Positions 56,331 to 64,000 of a stretch of 64,000 bases of DNA are shown in pieces (position 1 is the first letter of the stretch; every line of letters begins with the position of its first letter). The DNA lies in the NCBI GenBank assembly GCA_012934845.2, contig WNNJ02002049.1, forward strand, positions 1 through 64,000, given 5' to 3'. The DNA is from Pomphorhynchus laevis (taxonomy: Eukaryota > Acanthocephala > Palaeacanthocephala > Echinorhynchida > Pomphorhynchidae). Below the pieces are notes generated by a model that was not told where the DNA came from, did not search any database, and saw only the letters and a program-made list of their open reading frames with translations. The position numbers and the translations under genes were made by a program.

Positions 56331-56690
56331 CAATTGACACATGAAAAACATACTATATATAGATTAAAGCAGAAAGAATTTTCTATATGCTAATTGCATG
56401 ACGTAGCTTGCTCTTTTGAAGTCAATGCAATGTAGTGATTTTTTCAGTGTAATAGACATCAGCGGGATCACTAAATGACAAATATAATAAATTACAAAGA
56501 AACAGCACCGCCGCCTGTGATCCTCAGAGGACCAATAAATAAATTAGAGGTTTGATTCAACCAGGACTGTCTATTATACCTATCTGCATTTCTATCTGCT
56601 TTAATCTATATATATCTGCTTTTATCTAATCCTATCTGCTTTAATCTATATATAGTATGTTTTTCATGTGTATACATGGTATTGCTGCAA
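56323..56690. repeat. Inverted-repeat element of about 370 bases
   Basis: ACACATGAAAAACATACTAT and the following 16 bases (36 in all, 56338-56373) are repeated exactly in inverse at 56637-56672. Weaker symmetry extends outward to GTTGCAGCAAT on the left and ATTGCTGCAAC on the right. The inner part contains repeated CTATCTGCTTTAATC units near 56570-56650. No protein. It is a foldback or MITE of unknown family. Confidence 0.7.
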
Positions 56691-56764
56691 CTGATAAGGC
56701 TTCTCAATGTCGAAACGGTACGCCGTCTTGCAGTGTAGAAGCATAAAATTCTCTATATATAGAG

Positions 56765-56965
56765 AATATATATGGAATCCTGTGAGAAATTCAGTGTCCT
56801 CGTAACCAACGGATACACATCTGTCCCTTACATAAAGAATAACTAGAACGTCCACACACGCAACAACCCAGTAAAAACGCTTCACGTACATGAGCTTCGT
56901 CTAGCATCATGAGGAATTGCCGGTGTCTTTACAGTTATCACAAAAGCAGTCGAAACGCACGCTAA
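56765..56965 (-). repeat. Inverted relative of 1770-1960
   Basis: GGAATCCTGTGAGAAATTCA, then CGTAACCAACGGATACAC and TCAGAGG-free AT-poor sequence through AGCAGTCGAAACGCAC, match the complement of 1770-1960 at most positions. It carries the GTCGAAACGCAC block seen at the 5' strand of the hammerhead-like modules. Probably a terminal repeat of the same Penelope-like family. Confidence 0.65.
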
Positions 56966-57039
56966 TGGTATGACCAAATGACTAAGCAAGTTTAGATGAA
57001 TTTCAACGAATATCTAATTAAGGGACTCTCAAACTCACA

Positions 57040-57720
57040 TATCAAACTAGCTCAGCACAGATCGACTACTTGGATGTCCGACTAATGCATTCGGGAAGCG
57101 CATACGAGACAACGGCGTATCGTAAGGTTGAGTCGAAACCTTTCAACATTCATGTGAATAGTTGCCATCCAAGATCGATCAAACATAATGTAATATATAA
57201 TGAGGCCATCAGAATGATACGTATATGTTCACATCAAAGCTTATTTGAAGAACAACTTGAAAAAATGCAAAATAAATTCAGAGAGCGAGGGTACAAGCTC
57301 GCAGTGATTAGATCACAGTTTATTACGGTTAGAAATATGTCACGTTATTCATCATTAATGCCAACACTAAATGTGCGCAAAAATGAAACTTCAATTATAA
57401 CAGTTCTTTCGTTCCACCCGATACTCAACACGATACAGACTAAGATTAGTCATTTAGCAAACACTCCAAATAAATCTATGAGTTAAAGTGCGATTCAAAC
57501 TGGTTATGAAAATTAGTCAGTATCTATCAGGTAATTCATGTCAATAAAATGGGTGCCACGTTGGAAACGCCTTCATTCACAATGCCACACAGGCCATCGA
57601 AACGACCAGTAAGTACTTCATTATACTGATGAGTGTTGCCGGGTACTCATTGGTCGTCTAGAAGTGACATGGTAACTGAAAGTCGTGAATCAATGTCCAG
57701 TCTAAAAAGCAAGACTATTA
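57040..57720 (+). pseudogene. Penelope-like element 3: RT C-terminal part and 3' region
   Basis: 57070-57486 is open for 138 codons from YLDVRLMHSGSAYETTAYRK through FNIHVNSCHPRSIKHNVIYNEAIRMIRIC to a basic tail. This is the Penelope RT connection segment (in the same role, YLDV and T..YRK...... NxxSCHP are typical). RT active site and GIY-YIG are missing. The 3' region carries the permuted hammerhead-like module at 57592-57664. Confidence 0.7.
57592..57664 (+). other. Permuted hammerhead-like module
   Basis: Plus strand: GGCCAT-CGAAA-CGACCA, then CTGATGAGTGTTGCC (core at 57626-57632), then TGGTCG-TC-TAGAAG. Helix III (CGACCA/TGGTCG) is perfect. Helices I and II are weaker than at 2281-2368. 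Same cyclic order as there. Confidence 0.45.
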
Positions 57721-57759
57721 GTAGAATTCAAAAAGGCGTACGTTTATTTAATTAAATCG

Positions 57760-59440
57760 ACAAATTTGGCAAAAACGTTTCGGCAGTACGCCTTCTACAG
57801 TTATCACCGTTATTATGGCTGCACACTGCATATATAGTACATTTCTGGAAGAATCTATTCAATAAGCGAAAACGCAAAATTCTTAAACATAGTGGTGGGT
57901 TTTCAGAAAATTTCAATCATTAAAGTCTAAATGGATGGTCATTCTTGTTTAATGATTTATCGCACATTAACTGCTCAATCCAGTATGCTTCTCTTGATGT
58001 GCGAATTCGGTTATTCTCAATCGGGCTTTCATTGATTATTACTTTCGTGCGATGGTCTGGATGCTCGACAATGTGAGCTACTACACCGTTTGATGTTAAT
58101 CGTTTTGTTAATATGTCCCTTCGTCGATTGTTCGCTCTTATATTATACTAAGTGCTTGTTTGGCCAATATATTGCGTATTACAGTCCAAGCAATCATCCA
58201 GGTAAATCACATTTTTAGATTTACATCATGTGTACCGGAAACCTCGTATCGAAGTTCTGTTATGTTGATGGAGAATTGAGTCACGTCGGACATTTCGGGA
58301 CAACTTTTACACCGCTTGTCTTTGCAGGGTCCGCCATTTCTATAAGAAATAAAACATTTGTCGAAGACAAAACAAATTGTTGAATCTAATCGAGGGTTTC
58401 ATAACCGTTTCCTTATGGGTGTTGAGCACGTCATCGTCTCTGATTGCCGTTTTCTTAATAGAGAAGAGTAGGGTATGACTACATAGAATTTGTTTTTTAC
58501 CTGATCTCCTTTTATTTCGAGTAGCTTCTCCCTTTCCATATTACGTACTTATTTAATCTGTGTTTTTATCTGACGCTGGGATTATCCTCGTTTCAAGAAT
58601 TGGTCTTCTAGCTTTTGCACACATACTTCGAACTCATTTTCACTTAAGCATATTTTGCGTATTCGCATTGCCTCATTTTGTATGACAAGTTGCTTCAGAG
58701 CCGGGCTGTGTCTACTGCTCGCATGTACGTACGACTACAGTCCTCCGAGCGTGTTACATTATGCGGTTTTTCATGTACCGCAATTTTTGTAAATAATGAC
58801 ATAAAGGAAAGAAATTCGTTGATCATCTGGGCAATCGATTGTAAACGTTAGCTCGCAATGCCTGTTTAGCTCGGCCATACATTCATCCAATTCCTCTCTT
58901 TTGACTTCCCATGCAATAAAGATGTCGTCAACATATCGTTTCCATAAGCGTGGTTTATTGTTGGCATATGATAGGAAATATTGTTCGACAACTGACATGT
59001 AAAAACCAGCGTAGTTTGGACCAACTGGAAAATACATTGCTGTTCCTTTTACTTGTCTATAATATAGGCCGTTGAATTCGAATGTGCTTGAAGACAGTAC
59101 TAATCTAAAGAGTGTACAAATTTTATCGGTTTATCGTTCATCATAGTTGTTGAGCTGCATGATAGATCGAATGGTAAATATTCAATTATCCGTGTCGATG
59201 GATGTAAACAAAGACTCGGCATCGACTGTCGCTAGAATATTAGATGTAAAATCGTGCTTGCTTGTTTTGAAAAATCGTAGAAAGTCATCAGTACTTGATA
59301 TTGCGTGCCAACATTAATTATGGTTATTACTTATGATCATTACTTATCGCACGAATGTTCGATAAATCATGAAACAAAGATGACCATCACTTTGGACTTC
59401 TTCAATGATTGAAATTAAATATATATACTAAATCGTGTTG
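57760..59440 (-). pseudogene. Penelope-like element 4: RT and GIY-YIG
   Basis: Minus strand: about 59300-59180 reads ATVDAESLFTSIDTD (first catalytic Asp region). 59060-58771 has YYRQVKGTAMYFPVGPNYAGFYMS (in two frames), RLWKRYVDDIFIAWE (catalytic Asp pair) and TIDCPDDQRISFLYVIIYKN. 58350-58000, in shifted frames, has CKDKRCKSC-, then a degraded GIY-YIG core and IIVNES-like tail. The order is RT then nuclease, the canonical Penelope layout. Hammerhead-like site 5 lies at its 3' end. Confidence 0.75.
57768..57802 (-). ncRNA. Weak hammerhead-like motif (site 5)
   Basis: On the minus strand: AA, CTGTAGA (core base A replaced by T), an extra A, GGC/GCC helix II, GAAAC, GTT, TTTGCC. Helix I is only two pairs. 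Included because strand and position match the better sites; unlikely to cleave as it stands. Confidence 0.3.
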
Positions 59441-59569
59441 TATATATATGCAAGGCGGGTTTAAAAATATCTACAAAAGGAAACAAACGGAGCAATATTG
59501 AATAGGACAAGTCATAAGCGATAAAATGCTAAACAAATATCACGAATATCATTTACCATGATAATCGGA

Positions 59570-60130
59570 ATTTTTGACTGGGCATACTTAGCAACTTTGA
59601 ATATTGCGAGAATAATTAGGTTATATTTCTCGGTCTGATGAAGATATATAGGATGTTGCCTGGTGTTTATGCCTCTTCATGAGGAAAGCATAGTGATTTA
59701 TTTACGAGTACACCATTTGGGTGTTCCAGGGCAGGTGTAACAACAAATTATATTTTATATATTTGTACACTTTAAAGTGTCACTGTTAAACAGCATTTCC
59801 ATTAAAAAGGAATTTAGTGCCTGATGCATGGATAAACTGCAATACGCACTGTCATGCACATAGCTTATGCTAAATTTCCTCTGATGATTCAGATTAAGGG
59901 TAGTTCTGCTTTTCGAGCTTTAAACACTGTTTAAGCGTCTGTTAAGGTGTCTATGGATGAGTATTGAAGTCACGGTACTGATGATCTCCGTTAGAGCGAA
60001 ACTCGTCTAATGTTGTGGAAGTTTGTCGTCACACATAGGATGACTGGGCATACGTAGCGACTTTGAATATTACGAGAAAAATTCGGTTCTATATCTTGGT
60101 CTGATGAGTATATATAGGATGCTGCCTGAT
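59570..60130 (+). repeat. Tandem terminal repeats of a Penelope-like element
   Basis: GACTGGGCATAC followed by a TAGCGACTTTGAATATT-type stretch occurs at about 59576 and again at about 60041, a unit of about 465 bases; the second copy is cut off near 60130. The block matches 8860-9340 on the opposite strand along its length, including CCTCTTCATGAGGAAAGCAT and the CAGGGCAGGTGTAAC end. The unit carries hammerhead site 6. No coding part of this family is attached here. Confidence 0.8.
59971..60016 (+). ncRNA. Candidate hammerhead ribozyme (site 6)
   Basis: CACGGTA, exact CTGATGA (59978-59984), CTC-CGTTA-GAG helix II with one mismatched closing pair (T/C), exact GAAAC, then GTC and TAATGTTG. GTC is a good cleavage triplet. 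Helix I keeps pairs at positions 1, 2, 5 and 6 and a G-T at position 4. Confidence 0.65.
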
Positions 60131-60640
60131 CCCATTCGAGTGCATGCTGATAAACTACGTAATCGTGTATGTCAGGAATGTGAGTTGAGCGAAACGAATG
60201 GCATTGAAAATGCCCAAACACAATGTGCACGTAATGATGAGGGGAATTCGTGCCGTAGTACTTCTAATGTCGGGCCAATATTAGTTAAATTCTATAACAG
60301 GAGGATACATAACGACTAACCTAGTGTCAACAGTGATTCACGCAACGAGGAGACGTTTGAGGATGATAGGAACACAGCGAATCTAGAAGAATCAGTTAGA
60401 CGAAGCACCGCATTCGACGGAAACCTCAGATATATGGATTTGATTAAATATCGCAGAGGAGTGTAATGTACAACATGAAAGGATTGCCGCATGACAATTG
60501 CATTGAGCAGCAATCGTTGTTTCCGTAAGGATTTCACTGGCGCTATTTATCTTGATGTATTGTATATAAACGCTCGTGTCGTTTTTGACGACGTTTTTTT
60601 GTTTCTGTTTCTATCAAAAAATATTGATCTTGTTTCAATT
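60131..60640. other. No assignable gene
   Basis: A 71-codon frame at 60104-60319 starts inside the terminal repeat and shows no known motif (it has CQECELSETNG). The rest is unassigned. Confidence 0.35.
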
Positions 60641-60660
60641 AATGTTGGGAATCAGAACGT

Positions 60661-60745
60661 AACATTAAGGTGCTTATGGATGATTATTGAGGTCACGGTA
60701 TTGATAAGCTCCATTAGAGCGGAACGCGTATACCGTTGTGGAAGT
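60661..60745 (+). repeat. Terminal-repeat fragment with hammerhead (site 7)
   Basis: It matches 59945-60020. Helix I CACGGTA (60694-60700) with TACCGTTG (60731-60738) gives six pairs. Helix II GCTC (60708-60711) with GAGC (60717-60720) is perfect. Helix III is the short ACGCGT palindrome, with cleavage triplet GTA at 60728-60730. The core has decayed to TTGATAA and GGAAC, so this copy shows the best helices but a broken core. Confidence 0.65.
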
Positions 60746-60749
60746 GCGG

Positions 60750-61985
60750 ATCCGCTAGATCGAATCCGCACTCGGTAGAGCAAGAAACGAATATCTTGTT
60801 CATCTACCACCGGCCCCATTTTTCGCTAAACAACTACCAATTCACTCCTTAATATTCTACTGCTCTATCAGAAGTATTAACCATTTTGTATTGAACAGTA
60901 GTGTCAACAATTATTTACCTGACACGATCTACTTCGATGGCGGTGAGATGAAGATATCCTACTGCAAAGATACCACTTTGATCCATGCAGAGTTATCTCT
61001 TCCAGTGTCATCGGACTCTTTCTAATTGTATAGAATTTTGAAGTTCTTGTTACAGACTCCAGCTAAACAGATCACATCAAGTTAGATTGATACTTTAGAC
61101 CTTGACAGATTTTTAAACGAGTCGATGTCTCTACACAATTAGGTAGCCAATCCCGAAACGCAACCAATTCCTTCCTGGTGTAGTTTCAGGTGTAGAGATT
61201 TGTCTACGACTGATATATAAACTCTTAGAGTCCTTCATCAAGACTCCAATTTCCATAGCCAATATTATATTCGAGTCAGTCAGATTTTGACAGACAGTCA
61301 GAGAATGAAAATCGCCATTACAATATAGTGGATACTCGGTTTTCTCAATAGTTTGTAAAGTGGATAGGTTCTGCCAGGAGAACAATCATAAGTTATATGT
61401 GACTGTTTTTATCGACGTTTCCGCTGCATTTGACAGTATTTCCATTCCCTTTGTTATCTCCTCTTTCAGATCCCTCGGATAGTCTTCGATAATTGTTAGC
61501 CTGATGGAAATAATATTGTATACCAAGCACTTCTACTATGAAGACGGCCCTGAGGCGCCCCAATTCTACCCCAATTACTGATGGAGCTCAAGCATCTTAT
61601 TCCTAATCATATACTTAGTCGCCTCAATTATTCTTGTTAGACCTTTATTGCGCGATTAAGATTTGGTGGTCTTTGCTGATGATACCAACGCATTGTTTTC
61701 AGGAAACAGGTGTAATGATGCTGTCTCAACAATAAGCCATTTCTTATTAAGATCAAAAGTGCAGTTAGTTTCATTCAACCTTCATCTTAACTCTTCAAAG
61801 ACGCAGGTACTTATCTTTCACGATACACCTGCAACAAAAAAGTTAAATTGATTAGCAATCTCAGCTTTCTCTTCCATTCTGCCGAATCAACCCTCCCTTT
61901 ATTTAGACATCGAGCAAGATACTTGGGTTTACCATTTCGATGAACTTGGTTGCCGGATCTAACTTGAATAGATTCAAAAATGTCG
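60750..61985 (+). pseudogene. LINE family A relic, copy 4
   Basis: Plus strand, many frames: about 60760-60870 corresponds to the end of the endonuclease (TTNSLLNILLLY against TTNSLLDILLLH). 61070-61320 matches the linker at 21420-21660 of copy 1. 61385-61560 carries an FIDVSAAFDSISIPFVISS-like palm. 61663-61851 is open for 62 codons with VVFADDTNALFSG, the active site with Phe for Tyr. The segment between endonuclease and linker is deleted. More diverged from copies 1-3 than they are from each other. Confidence 0.7.
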
Positions 61986-62213
61986 TGAAGAGAGTAAGAT
62001 TATCCTTGAAACTAAAGATCAACTTATTTATTTTAATAAAATTTATTTCATTTTAAATTTAATATTAAATATAATTCGTATAAGAACGAAATAAAAAATC
62101 GGTGTGTGGTGGATTCAAATTGCGAATAATAGTTACCGCCCACACCAAAAACACATTAATTAGGTAATTTTGTGTATATGCCAAATATAAACCAGCATTT
62201 CGGCGACAAGGAA
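61986..62213. other. AT-rich spacer
   Basis: No similarity noticed; lies between oppositely oriented LINE A fragments. Confidence 0.4.
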
Positions 62214-62760
62214 TCAGCAGAAGCAGTAAAATGCAAAAGTTTTAGAATGCTCAATAGGGGATGAACAGAAACCAACAGGCAGGGGAAATCCATTTTTCCT
62301 CATAAGAAACCTTAAGTTAGAAATTTTGTAAACGGTTTTCAAAGCTTCGATATCCTTATCCTCTAAATGCAGAGAAAGATTGTTTACGAGGGGAACCTTG
62401 ATGCACACCTGCAATAGAGTAGAACCGACGCGCATCAAAGTCGTCTTCATAAAAGAATCACTTGGTGTACAACAGTATCTCCACCCTGTTAACAATTCTC
62501 GCAAACAACCCTTGGGACATGAGAGAGGAGATAACAAAGGGAATAGAGATGCGGTAAAATGCAGCAGAAAAGTCAAGGAAAACAGCCACAGCAAGTTGAT
62601 GACTATTCTCCTGATAAAACTGATGCACTTGACCTACAGCGGAATGGACCGAGCGACTTTTGACGCCCCCATGGAAACTCGGTGAGATTAAATTACGCCT
62701 GTTTAGATTGTCGCGGATTTTAAGCGCAAGCGCTTTTTCGTAAATCGACACGAGATAATT
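62214..62760 (-). pseudogene. LINE A fragments joined out of order: RT then ORF1
   Basis: On the minus strand, 62751-62458 carries RT sequence (SIYEKALALKIRDNLNRRNLI, FHGGVKSRSVHSAVG, LDFSAAFYRISIP). A frame at 62594-62214 then runs from RT sequence in another frame directly into LSLHLEDKDIEALKTVYKIS...GFPLPVGFCSSP, which is ORF1 sequence equivalent to 19545-19650. In an intact LINE ORF1 precedes RT, so the junction near 62395 is a rearrangement or the meeting point of two copies. Confidence 0.75.
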
Positions 62761-62949
62761 TTGACCAATCGAAAGACATGAACTCTACAATGTATTTTTA
62801 CGTTCATTTACCCAGTAGCATAAAAACAGAATTTTGTTCAACACGGTGAAAATTCACCCTTCAAAGGTGAAAGTTTCATTCGTCACAGCAGACCTGGATA
62901 AAAAATACTCTGAATACTTTTCCACCAACCTAACCATCTGTCGTCGGTC

Positions 62950-63412
62950 ATAAAGAGAGCAGGTTTATGTGCGCCTTTGGTGCACCTTGGCTATATCGGG
63001 ACTAGTCTTATTTTCTAGAATACGTCCCTTAGAGCAAAGGCAAAAAATTTTAAGCCCCTAATGTTGATACTACCGTCCATTGTGCGCTGTGATTGGGATC
63101 TCAGATGTGTAGCAGACCCTAAGGGATCAATCAGAGGATGACGCATTGATGTGAACTTTCAGGATCTGATTCCACTACAGATTATAAGAAAATGGTGAAA
63201 ATATAATCTTTGAAGAAACGTAAATTTGTTTATTTCTAAGCAAAAACTAAAATCTCTTAAGCACCTTATGTTGAGACTACCGTCCATTGTGCGCTGTGAT
63301 TGGGACGTCATGTATGTGCATACCCTGAGTGAACTAATCGGAATATGACGAGTTGATGTGAACTTGCGTGATCTGATCCCACCACAGATTGGAAGATGGT
63401 GAAAAATAATCC
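62950..63412 (+). repeat. LINE A 3' end with tandem partial duplication
   Basis: 62960-63180 corresponds to the end of ORF2 (GTGCGCCTTTGGTGCACC region, RPLEQR-like). A block of about 150 bases beginning near CTACCGTCCATTGTGCGCTG occurs at about 63070 and again at about 63278, so the terminal segment is present twice in tandem. Confidence 0.65.
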
Positions 63413-63889
63413 TTGAAAGCACGTAAATTTGTTTTATTTCATTTTCTGATGTTAACCATTTCTTCCTTAACTGTACATTTATACATTAACCAAATCTTAT
63501 TATTATGTGCGTGCATGCGCAACATTAAACTTTCCATAGTTTCATCGACATGCGTATTTGATACACGTTCCATTGCATCACAACAACGTGCTCATCGACT
63601 ATATTTTCAATAAACTTATCAAATTTCTATCGTAACCGATCTTCAACATGCACATCATATTTTCTTATGTCCATACAATGAAAATAATCGTTCACATGAA
63701 TCAAATATGAACTAAATGCTTCGTCAATTATGCATATTAAATATATTCGAGCATATTAAATAAATTAAGATTTTTTAAATTACAGAACCATCGTCAAAGA
63801 GAAAAACAAACTAAGTTAAAGATAATACATCAGCAACTCTACCTTAACCATAAATGCTTAAGTCTACGTCTTCTCTGCAACATTGTAAC
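63413..63889. other. AT-rich stretch, nothing recognised
   Basis: No gene or repeat recognised. Confidence 0.4.
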
Positions 63890-64000
63890 ATCATCAGGTC
63901 CATAAGGATCTGATCCCCCAGCAGCACAAGCGCGCCACCCTCCAACTGAACCATTCGGGATCCCTCACCTCCTTAGAATCCAGTCATACGGACTATGGTC
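63890..64000 (-). mobile_element. LINE A 3' end, continuing past the window edge (inverted)
   Basis: GATCCCCCAGCAGCACAAGC followed by CACCCTCCAACTGAACCATT corresponds to the complement of the ORF2 end in copies 1 and 2 (near 22745-22810 and 37980-38040). The rest of this copy would lie to the right of the window. Confidence 0.65.

Noticed and set aside
60740-60800. Possible tRNA gene suggested by a GATCGAATCCGCACTCGG stretch
   Set aside because: No cloverleaf could be laid out, and the segment continues into LINE A endonuclease sequence.
1-64000. Polinton/Maverick or other DNA-virus-like genes
   Set aside because: I found no packaging ATPase, capsid, protein-primed polymerase or retroviral-type integrase outside the Copia and Gypsy elements.

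Overview
The window looks like nuclear DNA of an invertebrate animal. It is visibly AT-rich, has no operon-like gene packing, and is filled with decayed copies of several eukaryotic retroelement classes. The Penelope-like elements, including the Naiad type, and the RT family with a restriction-like nuclease tail are common in invertebrates. I cannot name the species. I see no rRNA, tRNA, CRISPR array or bacterial gene. Only one stretch reads like a host gene, a 342-codon low-complexity exon at 7343-8371 with a good splice donor near its end.

Layout. 1-7330: AT-rich DNA with Penelope-type terminal-repeat pieces, a Naiad N-terminal relic on the minus strand (2666-3470), a tiny TA-flanked inverted-repeat element (4917-5000) and two Naiad 3' relics. 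7343-8371: the candidate host exon. 8488-11745: a Penelope-like element on the minus strand with tandem terminal repeats, hammerhead-like motifs and TA microsatellites. 11830-13352: a tandem array of about 358-base units. 14530-17400: Naiad 3' relics, two foldback elements and a perfect 72-base palindrome. 19129-22960: the best LINE copy (family A). 23639-27560: a minus-strand RT with a restriction-like nuclease domain, then a plus-strand Naiad copy. 28050-34550: fragments of two further LINEs with Naiad pieces in and between them. 34690-37690: the longest copy of the RT-nuclease family. 37970-52190: two LINE A copies lying head to head; the right-hand one is split by a broken Copia-family relic (44580-47574) and by a whole-looking, very compact Ty3/Gypsy element (47907-51848). 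52840-60745: pieces of the RT-nuclease family and at least three Penelope-like copies with their terminal repeats. 60750-64000: rearranged LINE A fragments.

How the parts fit. RT families recur in several copies at different stages of decay, so this is an accumulation zone where elements have landed in one another. The most unusual signal is small RNA-like structure in the Penelope-like elements. Several terminal repeats carry CTGATGA / short helix / GAAAC signatures of minimal type I hammerhead ribozymes on the coding strand and 3' of the RT and GIY-YIG regions, with a few compensatory base changes between copies. Two other repeat families, the 358-base array with its relatives and the Naiad 3' ends, carry the three hammerhead strands in a different cyclic order. 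That order cannot fold as a hammerhead within one unit but could do so between neighbouring units.

Limits. Everything here was read by eye. Boundaries of old repeats are approximate, and family names rest on remembered motifs, not on searches.
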